NCBI GenBank assembly: GCA_945859605.1
Contig: OX243828.1
Coordinates: 22,999,609-23,063,608 of the forward strand
Reading direction: 5' to 3'
DNA from: Lumbricus rubellus
Taxonomy: Eukaryota > Annelida > Clitellata > Crassiclitellata > Lumbricidae
Length of the DNA stretch: 64,000 nucleotides
This document shows, piece by piece, positions 24,901 through 37,823 of this stretch. Each line of letters opens with the position of its first letter. Position 1 is the stretch's first letter. Position numbers and translations under genes: made by a program. A model generated the notes under the pieces. It saw only the letters and a program-made list of their open reading frames with translations, was not told the origin of the DNA and ran no database searches.

Positions 24901-27900
24901 TCGCAAATTCTATCACCGATATAAGGCAGGTGTAATTATATATTAATTACCTTAGAATTACCTTACCATGCAATTACCCTATAAATACCTTACCATACAA
25001 TACAATGGCCACTATGTTGACTGGTGGTGAGGGCCGGATTAAGGCATGTTCAACATGTTCGGCTGAAAAGGGGCCCCCACACTTTATGGGGCCCTACACA
25101 CGAGAGGAAAAAAGTTTTAAGAAATTTTGTATATTTTGACGAAATTTCGATCAAATGACTAAAAAAGGTCTTCAGATTTTTCGATTGAAGATCCCCCCAA
25201 ATTATCCGAACAGGGCCCCCACATTTCTTGATCCGGCCCTGCTGGTGGTCACGTACCCGATGTTTATCATCTTTGATGCAACAGAATAGAAAGCGACATC
25301 GTCTGTCCCAACTCTGTTCATATTTCCTCATCGCCTTCCTGACAGACAAACAATCAACTGAATTAATTTGCAGATCCAACACAAAAAAGTTTTATTACTT
25401 TCATATCAGACTGTCTGTCGGCGGATCCATAGACTCGGTGTAATTATTATTATTATTATTAAATAAATTTATAACGCGCGCAAGGTCACACTGAAATGTT
25501 AATCTGAGGCGCGGAAATGTGAATCTGAGGCGCGAAAAATGTGAATCTGAGGCGCGGAAAATGTAACTGTAAAATGCAAACTATAATAAATGTGCATAGT
25601 TTCATATAGTGACCATCACTGGCGTAGACAAGGGGGGTTTAGGGGTTAAACCCCATTGGCTTATGGAAAAAGTGTTCAAAAAGGTTACCTACTTATCCAC
25701 CTAAATAGGAAAAACAAAACAATTGTTTGTAGTAACAATAATTGTTTTCTTCCTTTTTTAAAACTTTATTCCCTTTTTTATTATTTTATTTATTTACTGT
25801 AATAATGTTGGGCTGATGTCAGGAAAGGCATCCGGCCATTAACCCCCCCCCCCATAATAAATTCCTGGCTACGCCACTGGTGACCCTGTAATGGCCTTGA
25901 CACTCTTCCATTTTTATTGAATTGACCAACTGAGATCCATCACCATTTTTGGTGTCCATTAAAATGGCCGCCAGCTTCGTCTTTTCAGGTTCCCATAATA
26001 TATATATGGACCATACTAGAGCAGCCTTGACTGTTCATTTTCAATTATTTCACCACGTGATATCCATTCCCCCACCGCTGCCCATTCGAACGGGCGTCAA
26101 AGATCAATTAATCTTTTACCCGTTTGCCCCTAGAATATCTGCTGAAAACGGGCTTAAAATTTAAAAATGAACGGGTAAAGGGTTAAAGTCGACAATCCAC
26201 ATGTATGGACCGTGCTACAAAACCAGGTGTCCACAAAGGTGTCTCTCAGTGTAAATTTCTCAGTTTCGTTTTGTGTGTAATTAGTAACATCATTGCTTTA
26301 GTGCAACGAAATATGTTAAAAGTCAAAAAGCTGTAGTTAAAAAAATGCTTGTCAATTGCCCAGAAGGGTAGGTGCCCCTCTTGCCCTTCGTGTGGGCGCC
26401 CATGGTACACTGCCAAAACGAGGGTCATTCAGGAAGAAAGAGGAATGGCAACCCACCCTTACACATTGAGACTAATTAAATACATGGATAAATGAACATC
26501 CTAGCACTTCATACGCATGACTTCCTCACTAAACTTCAAACTGTTCTTTTTGGACATGCTGAAGTCTGGAGCGCCTCTGAGTAGTTTCCTTGAAGGGGCG
26601 CTACATAAGTTTCCAAACGAAATGAATGACTGAATGACAGGCTTCCCAATCTCCATAGAGACTTCCCTCTTGTTCTTCTATCATAACACAGAAGTCATCA
26701 ACCAGATGTAAAACTACAGTCTATAAAAGACGTGACTTGTAAACAGATGGAAGGAATGAGAGGAAGATCCTATCCCCCAACCCCACCTCTTCAAACCATC
26801 CAAATCCCATTCCTGATAAATATTCTCCGCACAATCCATTCTCGACAACAGATCCTTTCCCGCTTCGGACAAATGAATCGCACATTTACATTTCGTTGGA
26901 CAACTTGAGATCCAGCAGAAGAAAAATGCGAACGCTTAAACGCATCTGTATGCAAGAGCCTCAGCTTCTCGAACACACACTGAAAAATATTTGTGCAATC
27001 ATTTACATAGTTCCCTCTATGATCAACCGTTTCCTGATGTGAAAACCATAACAATAACAACAATCTAGAAGACACCTACACATAGGCGTAGGAGACGGGG
27101 ATCCAGAGGGGCAAATGCCCCCCAAGTTTCCGGCAAGTCTGGTTTTTGGGCAAGCAGACCAGGAAAACTAAAAAAATGTATATAAAAATTTTTCAGCCGT
27201 CAAAAAAGTCATCAGAATTGTCGGGCAAAAGTAACAAAACATTTCTGAAGACTTCAACTGGATGGCTAAAACAATTGTCAGATTTTTCGGGCAAATGTTT
27301 AAGACCACCAGCATCATAAACACTTCAGTACAACGTTGGTGCAAGAAAATAAATCTCAGCCAGTGAAAACACACACTGGGATCATTGTATGTATGTATGT
27401 GCACTTGTGTTATAGACCCCTTCACGATTCTACTCAGAAGTGTTCCCGACTACAGCGCGGACACTACATCGAAGTTTTACGCCGAAGCGCTAAGCAATTG
27501 CAAGTGAAGAACTTGCCCAGGGTCTCTACGTGGCAGCTTGAGGTGGATTTGAACCTGCAACCCTCCGGCTGCAAGGCAACGAACATACCCACTACACCAC
27601 CGTGCCCCACGTGGCCAGATAACAATAGGAGGCATAAACCCTTGTACGACCAAAGTGTAGTAAATGGTAAGGGAAATCCTATACCTATAACCGTAACTCC
27701 TACCCTATCTCATCTGATACCCCACCTTCCAATTCCCGACCCAGACCACATCCACCTTAGTAGCTGTTCCGCACCTTCTGATCCTATGGCAACCGACCCG
27801 GATATCCTTGGGATTACTCTTACGGACAAACCTTTTGCTCAACGCAGCGCTCGTGAATAAACTGGTGCCCGCACTTGGCTTTCGAGTGGCGCTTTAGAAG

Positions 27901-28131
27901 TTTGGAGATTACGATGAAATTATATCCTGGATGGTAAAGGGTTAATCAAGATTAGCATCAACCATAGCAAGAGCCACCTACAACCATTGTCCAACTTCAC
28001 TGAATTAATCGTATCGTAATCTCGACACTTCTACAGCGCCCACAAAAAGCAAAGTCGCGGTAACCAGCCTATTCACAGGCGCTTCACAGGCGCTCAACAA
28101 CAGACAGACAACTACAGACATACAGACAACT

Positions 28132-28163
<32 letters not shown>

Positions 28164-31100
28164 CTACAGACAGACAACTACAGACAACTACAGACAACTA
28201 CAGACAGACAACTACGGACGGACAGACAGACAACTACAGACAGACAGACAGACAGACAACTACAGACAGACAGACAGACAACTACAGACAGACAACTACA
28301 GACAGACAGACAACTACAGACAGACAAGACAGACAACTACGGACGGACAGACAGACAACTACAGACAGACAGACAACTACAGACATACAGACAACTACAG
28401 ACAGACAGATAACTACAGACAGACAGACAGACAGACAACTACAGACATACAGACAACTCAGACATACAGACATACAGACAGACAGACAGACAACTACAGA
28501 CAGACAGAGAGACAACTACAGACAAACAACTACAGACAGACAGATGGGAAGACAACTAAAGACGGAGTAGCTAGCTGCAGGTGGTTGAAGAACAACAAAG
28601 AAAAAAAACAATGAAATGTAAAAAGACAATACACGTCATGCCTTGATCCATTTGCGAACCGATGTGCTGCTGCCTCACTTCTAACTCAATTCCTTCAATT
28701 ACATTTCGCTTCCTTGTGTTAAAAACACCTGCTCAGATCTCCTAGATGCAATCTCTTTCACATGTAACGTTCAGACAGATAGACAGACACCTACAGACAA
28801 ACAGTGTTGCTACAGAGACAAGTAGACAGACATATACAAAGACAGACAACTACAGACAGACAGCTACAGACAGACCGCAGCAGAGTGCGGACAGACAGAC
28901 AACTACAGAAAGACGAACAAACAACTACAGACAGACATCTACAGACAAACAGACAGACAAACAGACAGACAAACAGACAGACAGCTACAGACAGACAGAT
29001 GGGCAGACAACTAAAGATGGACGAAACAGACAGACAGACATGCAGACCGACAACTACAGACAGACAGATGGACAAACAACTACAGACAAACAGACAGCCA
29101 GACAAACAGACAGACAGGCAGCCAATCAGAGACAATACAGCACTGTAGGTAAGCAACTTAGGCCTAAAAAAATAAATGTTGTGTTTCCGGTAACAGAGCT
29201 AAAAAAATTGGGTAGGTAGGTCGGAAAATATTTTTATTTTGGTAAAATATTTTTATGCAGTGACTATCCGAAAAAGTATACCCCACTAGTCTTTTTTGCA
29301 CGCTGCAACAAAGTACGTGTTCTAAGCAAGTATAAACTGCCTATTTCCCCGACTGTCTGCACCTAAAACTGCTTTAGAAACAGTCCTATTAATTTCATTT
29401 TGTTGACGTCTTTTCTGTTATGTCAATACAAATGTTTTTAAAAAAAATTAAATAAAAAAATTTAAAAAAATTTTCCCCCCCAAAAATTTTTTTAGAAAAA
29501 AGATTTTTTTTATAAAATTTTTTTACACAAATATTTGGGTCGCGGCCGTAAAAATGGGTCGGTCGGGTTACCGGAAACACAACATTTTTTTCTTTACGCC
29601 TTAGAAACAACCAGCATGGCTAAAACCAATTTGAAAGAAATCAAGATCAAAATAAGACTTAGTCTCATATTTACAAAAGCAAATGACAAACAATGAAGTT
29701 GATTGTGATGTAGAGAAAGCAGAGAAACAACAAATTTATCCCATAAATTGCATTCATACAGTAACTCTACTTGTTCTACAACAACAGTTAAGAGTCGGTT
29801 CCATATTCGCTATCAATTCAAAATCTCATTTATGCCAAAAGTAAATCACGGATATTTTCCTGTTGCCATCGCAGATAAACTCGAAAAACAGAGCAAAAAA
29901 CTACAGTCTGGGCCAAATAATTCCGAACAAATTATCCAGTCATTATATCCTGTTTAGAATATCCAGTCAATATAATATCCTGTTTAGAATATCCAGTCAA
30001 TATAATATCCTGTTTAGAATATCCAGTCAATATATCCTGTTTAGAATATCCAGTCAATATATCCTGTTTAGAATATCCAGTCAATATATCCTGTTTAGAA
30101 TATCCAGTCAATATATCCTGTTTAGAATATCCAGTCAATATATCCTGTTTAGAATATCCAGTCAATATATCCTGTTTAGAATATCCAGTCAATATATCCT
30201 GTTTAGAATATATAGTCAATATATCCTGTTTAGAATATCCAGACAATATTTCCTATTTAGAATACAATGTACAATATTAAATTGTACAATATTAAACTGA
30301 AAATTGCTGACAGAGCAAAGTAAACATTTACATCTTAGGCACTTCTAAGTCTTCTATAATTTGTTATATAGTTGTATGTATGTATGTATGTTGTGTGTTT
30401 ACATTATGTGCTAGACTCAGAAAATGTAACCTGTCTAGGGCAGAATTGGGTCAACCCACTGCGCATGCGCACCCCACATATTAACTCATGTCCTTCTGCC
30501 ACCATTCAACTATCTCCCTGCCCCAATTCCAAACCACCATCGAACAGAATGGTCTACAAGTGACTGCAAAATGACGGCATTCATTCATTCATGCATTCAT
30601 TCATCATTCATTCGTGTATTCATTCATTCATGTGTGCATTCATACATTCATGCGTGCATTCACTCATTCAAGCATTCATTCATTCATTCATGCGTGCATT
30701 CATTCATGCATTCATTCATTCATGCGTGCATTCATTCATTCATGCGTGCATTCATTCATTCATTCATGCGTGCATTCAATCAATCATTCATTCATTCATT
30801 CATCCATCCATTCATCCATTCATTATGAAGATTTATATAGCGCCCCTTTAAAGCATTGTGTCAGTTTGAAACCAAACGAAGGTTATTAACAACCAAAATG
30901 GCATTGATCATCAGAAAAACAGAAAACTCAGAAGAAAAATAAAGAAGACAAAATTTACCGATGTCTCCAGTTCCTGCGACTGTTTCCAGAACATCGTTTC
31001 TGATGCGAGTTGACCTCTCGACCTTTCATGCTCTCCTGGTAGCGCTTCATCTTGACCCAGCTGTGACCAGCAGCATCGAATGTGCACCAGATGGAGATGA

Positions 31101-34100
31101 CGATGCAAAGCATCACAATCCAATTGCACACAATGATTCCTGGAAACATTTAAACACTGATGCTAGAGTCAGTCACTGCTGCAACCTACCCGTATATCTA
31201 TTTGAAAGATTACAACCTGCTGCAAACGAAAATTAAGCACAAAGATAACAGTAATAGTAATAGTCATAATAATAATAATGATAATAATTATAATACTGAT
31301 ACTACTACTGCTACTATTGCTGCTGCTGCTGCTACTGCTACTACCACAGTGTACCACTACCACTACTGCTGCTAATACTACTACTGCTGCTGCTACTACT
31401 GCTGCTGCTGCTGCTATTTTTGTATTGTTATTGCTGCTGCTACTACTACCACAGTGTACCACTACCACTACTGCTACTACTACTACTTGCTGCTACTACT
31501 ACTACTACTGCTGGTGCTACTGCTGCTGCTGCTGTTTTTATTGTTATTGCTGCTGCTACTGCTACTACTAATATGTAACACGATGAAGACAAGAAATGTT
31601 TAAAATAAAACCTTTGCTTTCTCAGAGCCTGAGAGATTCCCAGGCATTAAAAAATAATAATACTCTACATGTATTTATTGACACAACCTGGCTCATGGAC
31701 TCTGAAAATCCATCTACCCATACCATCTGTCAGGTTAGAATGCAGATTTACGAAACTGCTACAGCACACCGGGTTTTTTGCTGGCTTCTCCAGTCTCCAC
31801 ATCATATACCCACTGACAGACATGATGGGTTTCTACATTAAATATCGCTCACATGTTCTTCACAGCAAATAAAAGGACCACATGCTTGCTATGTGCCGCA
31901 AAAACATTAAAAAATAATCGGTATACATGTATGCAACCATTTTCATAAATTCGTTCCAAAATAAAATAGGCAATACTGATATTCTGCATGTCTTGCAACT
32001 GAGGGTCATGTATGTATGTTTATGTATGTTTGCATGAATGCATGATTGTATTTACAAGTACTTGCTACCTTAATTGAATTTCTTCACAAAACAGATTTTT
32101 AAAAACAAACAAATTATGACCAATGGTTTAAGTCTAGTAAACAGAGGTTAAATAAACAGTCTTTTAAATTTTTTTCCATAAACATGTTCAAAGTGTTACA
32201 GAGCTCTCTGAGTAAAAGATCTCTCAAAAGAAGTGGAGCAGAGACGGCAAACACGGCCACAAAGCCTCTCCAAAAACAATTCCACTCAACCTTAATTGAA
32301 TTTCTTCGCATGCAATTAACCTTGGAGAAAATGCAGTTAGACATGGTGGGGGGGGATTGCCACATTTCTTCGCAGAGAGTCCTGGCAGAAACACAGAAAA
32401 GTAGGACAAGACCATCACCGAAACAACTTCTAAAGCGCCAATCTGTTGGCTTTGTACCATCGACTTGTCCAATTAATTATAGCATCTACACTGTCAGTTC
32501 ATTTCCCGGCTCCGATTGCACGTGTACATTACTTGCTGAAATGACGTACAGTCCTACACGTACCGTACATACATTATTGAAAAGAATAACGTACATGTAC
32601 AGTAAGTATGTTATCGAAAGGAATAGCATACATGTACCATTGTACCATACGTACATTATCGAAAGGAAAAACGTACATGTACATTATACAGTAAGTATGT
32701 TATCGAAAGGAATAGCATACATGTACAGCAAGTACGTTATCAACAAGAAGAGTGTACAAGTACCATTACTACATCGGCGAAAGGAATAATGTATACGTAC
32801 CAGAGTACATTATCAAAAGGAATAACATACCGAAATGCGTACCATAAGTACGCTACTGAAAGGAATAGTGTACAGTTTCCAACATAAATAAACAAAAGGG
32901 TTCACACTGCATTCGTAAAGCACACGTACTTCTCAAGCATTTCACACTGCTACTACATTATCTATTTACAAAGCGTTCACGGCTATAAAAATTTTACTGA
33001 GGCCAAAAAAAATGTTGTGTTTCTGATAACCCGACCGACCCTCTTTTATTGCCGCGACTCAAATAATTTTAAACTTTTATTTTAAAAACATTTTAATAAA
33101 AAAAAAAAAATTTAAATTTTTTTTCTAAAAATATTTTTTTAACATTTGTATTGACATAACAGAAAAGACGTCAGCAAAATGAAATTAATAGGTCTGTTTC
33201 TAGAGCAGTTTTAGGTGCAGACAGTCGGGAAATAGGCAGTTTATACTTGCTTGGAACACGTACTTTGTTGCAGCGTGTATCTTTGTGCAAAAAAGACTAG
33301 TGGGGTATACTTTTTCGGATAGTCACTGCATAAAAATATTTTACCAAAATAAAAATATATTTCGACCTACCTACCCAATTTTTTTTAGCTCTGTTACCGG
33401 AAAAACAACATTTTTTTTAGGCCTGAGCAACGCTGCATGTACTTTTCTATTGGAGGCTGGTCATCACCAGTAGACATAACAGCAGGAGTCTGAGTAAAAA
33501 AATTCTAGAACATTCGAGCACGGCATCTGTCAAAATCTCCTCGAACCATTGATACATCACGGCCGCCGAACCAATATTTTGCCAGGAGAGAGAGTAGCCT
33601 ACAAGTTCTGTGTCGACGTGTAATTCGGTTGCGTGTCCTTTTGACATTAAAATGGCAAAGGGTCTCAGACAATATAATATTATCGTGCCACAGCAGACAT
33701 TGTCCTAATATGCGCGTGCCATCTCCTGCATTGTAGCCTTTCTATGATGTCAGTTCTCTGTGGCTGCATGGAAGTGATACGACTAGATGTATGTATGTAT
33801 GTATGTATGTATGTATGTATGTATGTATGTATGTATGTATGTATGTATGTATGTATGTATGTATGTATGTATGTATGTATGTATGTATGTATGTATGTAT
33901 GTATGTATGTATGTATGTATGTATGTATGTATGTATGTATGTATGTATGTATGTATGTGCAGTTGTGCACTTGTTATAGCGCCCCTTCAAGCTCTCTCTC
34001 TCTCTCTACTCAGAGGCGCTTCCGAATGTAGAGCGGACACTGCATCGGAGTTCCACGCCGAAGCGCTGAGCAATTGCGAGTGAAGGACTTGCCCAAGTCC

Positions 34101-37100
34101 CTACGCAGCGGCTTGACGTGGATTCGAACCTCGAACCTTCCGGCTCCAAGGCAACGACGCCACCACTACACCACCACCACGCCCCACCTTGTAACCAGGC
34201 GTCTGATTACTTGCGCATGCACTTGAAAGTTGTATCTAAAGATTTGGAAATGAACTCACCAAGGATGGCATGCTTGGCAGTTAAATGAGAGCATGTGACG
34301 TAGTGCTGGGCGATCCATACAACTCCAACGACCTGCCAAACGATTTCTATGATGAAAACACCTGCAACAACCAATTGAGAATTTATATAATAATAATAAT
34401 ATCTGTATGCACTCAGAGATTCAACGCCATAGCCTTCAGAGGAACATTCTCACAACCAACCGGGGTCGAGGACGACCAGCCATACTAATAATTAAATGCA
34501 CTATACATTAGTTTTTAGTATGCTGTTGTAGGCAAACTATTAGAACATTATGATTGCGTTTTGTCAGGCGTTCACTGTTCAGCAAGCACAGCCAGTTGGC
34601 GTTGCACAGTTTGTAACAGAAATAAATGATGGTTATAATAATAATAATAATATTAATAATAATAATAATAATAATAATATCACTGGTGACAGACGTGAAG
34701 CTTTCTTTCTTTTTCAACGTCTGTCCATTTGTATCCAACGCTTCAACCTGGTCGCTTTCAAAGGTACTTTTGCCTCACACCCTGAAGACGAGGCCTGACC
34801 CACCAGATATTCATTCTTCAGTTAATAATAGTCCATAAGTCCCTGGGGGAATGAAGTACCTCAGGGCAAAAAATAATAATAATAGTAATAATAATAATCT
34901 TTTCTTTATTGAAACGCCTGCAAGATGCACTGCGCTTTACATTTACACGTTATGCAGTAATCTTAATTAAACTTGACTACCAACTGAGCAGACAGCTTTG
35001 CAATTACATGGCGCTAATAGCAGCCTACAAATCAAATCCGCCCAATGGGGGCTCAAACTCACTACCTCTCGCACTCTACGCCAGCGTGTTAACCATTACT
35101 CTACCGGGCCCCCCTTCAGACAGAAATATCTAACACAAAACAAAAAAGATATTCAAAGGTGCAATGTTCAGCTAATTAAGTAATCTTCTTTCTTCTTTTC
35201 CGTCATTGGTATGACGATGAGGCCTTTACAAAATTTCTCCAAACTTCTCTGCTCCTGATTGTTTCACCGATCTTCGCTAAGCTGGTGCCTTTCTCCCTCA
35301 GATCTTTTTTGATGTTATCCAGCCAAGACAATACTTCAACTGTATTATTCTATGAACGGAACTGACTAGGCAGCAGAATCTGTTGAGTGTAGCAATGGGG
35401 CACGGTGGAGTAGGGGTATGTTCGGCGGCTTGGAGCTGGAAGGTTGCGGGTTCGAATCCACCTCAAACCGCTGCATATAGATCCTAAGCAAGTCCTTCAC
35501 TTGCAATTGCTCATGCGCTTCGGCGTGAAACTTAGATTCAGTGTCTGCGCTGTAGTCAGGAGCGCCTCTGAGTAGAAATCTTGAAGGGGCGCTATAACAA
35601 GCGCTCATACAAACATGACAAGAGCAAAGACAGCATTTAAATTGATGACAGACAGATAAACAGACGAACAGACAAACAGACGAACAGACAGACAGACAAA
35701 CAGACAGACAGACGAACAGACAGACAGACAGACGAACAGACAAACAGACAGACAGACAGACGAACAGACAAACATGTTGTGACTATGTGATAAAACTGTA
35801 AACTGCGGCCGAGCAAGTAGAGATATTATTGATCAGTATAAATCAAAGCATCAATGCTCTTCTCTGTGCTCAGCGGTCCAGTTATCGATGCATGCCATGT
35901 TTACAGATGAATTTACAATAATGCCAGCAACTTGTTTAAATATTCAGGCACACGACAGTACTTGGTTAAAGCAAAATTATTGCAGAGTAATGCTTTCTAG
36001 GAAGCAGGAACAGTGACCTTCATTCTGGGAATCAGTGTAGTTACTTCTACGAAGTATAATGCATGCATATATGTATGAGCACTTGCTATAGCGTCCCATT
36101 CACGATTCCTACTCAGAGGCGCTCCCGACTACAGCGTGGCTGCTGAATCGGAGTTTCATGCCAAAGTGCGTGAGCAATTGCGAGCTAAAGACTTGCTCAG
36201 GGTCCCTACATAGCGGCTTGAGCTGTATTCGAACCTGCAACTTTCTGGCTCAAAGCAACGAACATACCCCTACACCACCATGCCCCACAAGTAGTGTAAT
36301 GCCTTCTAGGAAGCAGTGCAATTCCTTCTGTCTTGCTGTGCCAGGATTTTAATTTTTTTTGGGGGGGGAGTGTGTCCACTCGACCGTGAGCTAGCCATAA
36401 GCAACCAAATCAACTGACTACGCACCTGGTTTGAAGAAACGTCGTTAGCTCTCATAGCGGATTGTGGACAGTTAAGACATTACACACTGTAGTTCTTACA
36501 TCATGTGCTAGTAAATGCATATTTCATTTTTATATTATTTCATTGGGGGGGGGGGTTGTTCAAACACCCAAAACACCTACCTAGCTACGGCCTTGAGTCT
36601 AATAATATTATATGTCTATCTCTTATGAGTCTTATCATGGTTTCTGGGTATGCCACTATGACTTGCATGCATATCTCGCTGTTCACATGCTTGACTGGTT
36701 GGCTTTGTGTATAATAGTCGTCTTTCACTGATAACTGTAATAGGGTTTCTGTCCATCTGACTGTACGTTTCTGTCTATCCATCTCCCAGTTTTATTCTCT
36801 GTCTGTGTACACGTATGTCTGCTAATCACCTCGTCACTACATGCCTGTGCCTCTGTGTGTCTGTATGCGACAGTATGCCTGTCTGTCTGTGTGTCTGTAT
36901 GCCTGTCTGTCTGTGTGTCTGTATGTCTGTATGCCTGTCTGTCTGTGTCCGTATGCCTGTATGTCTGTGCGTCTGTCTGTGTACACGTCTGCCTGTTAAT
37001 CACCTCTTCGCCCATCCATCTTTGTCCTTACTACTCATTTCCTGGACTTCACTACATGCCCGTGTTTCTGTCTGTCTGTCTGTGTGTCTGTGTAAGTCTG

Positions 37101-37765
37101 TCTATATGTCTGTTTGTCTGTGTTGTGTGTCTGTATGTTTGTCTGTCTGTGTGTCTGTGTGTCTATCTGTCTGTGTGCCTGTCTGTGTGTCTGTATGTCT
37201 GTCTGTGTATTTGTGTCTGTAAGTCTGTCCGTCTGTCTCTGTCAGTCTGTGTGTCTGTCTACCTGTTTGTCTGTGTCTGTCTGTATGTTTGTATGTCTGT
37301 CTGTGTGGCTGTCTGTCTGTCTGTCCTTGATACGGAGCGAACAAAAAGACCTCTGCTCTGGTTTTTTCTGTTCAATCACGTAAAAGCTGAGCAGTCAGTC
37401 GCCACTGTCTCTTGTGAATATAAACAAAGTGTAATGTATAGTTGCATAATAATAGGAATGTATAGGAATGTAACATTCAGTGGTGTTGCAAACAGCACGA
37501 ACAAAAAAGCCTCAGCTGCCCAAAGCGAGTGTGGTAGGGAGGAAGAGATGCAGGGAGGGAGGGAGGGAGGGAGAGAGGGAGGAAAGGAGGGAGGGAGGGA
37601 GAGAGGGCGAGGGAGGGAGGGAGGGAGGGAAGAAGGGAGGGAGGGAATGAGGGAGGGAGGGGGAGACAGAACACAGAAAGAGAGAGAGAGAGAGTAACAA
37701 TGAAACTGTCTGTGATTGCAAGAGACAGTTCGTGATAGCAAGACACAGAAAGACAGCAAATACTT

Positions 37766-37823
<58 letters not shown>

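Noticed and set aside
26791..27075. 94-codon minus-strand frame considered as DAGL exon 5
   Set aside because: Its peptide does not match the family and the phase fails; 25257-25338 fits exactly.
28091..28555. Possible CRISPR-like regular array
   Set aside because: No constant repeat with unique spacers, and the context is animal DNA; it is a simple-sequence array.
36815..37697. Cys/Leu/Ser/Val frames (also 28282-29219, 42288-42642, 57136-57484)
   Set aside because: Translations of TGTC/CAGA repeats; no domain, both strands open.
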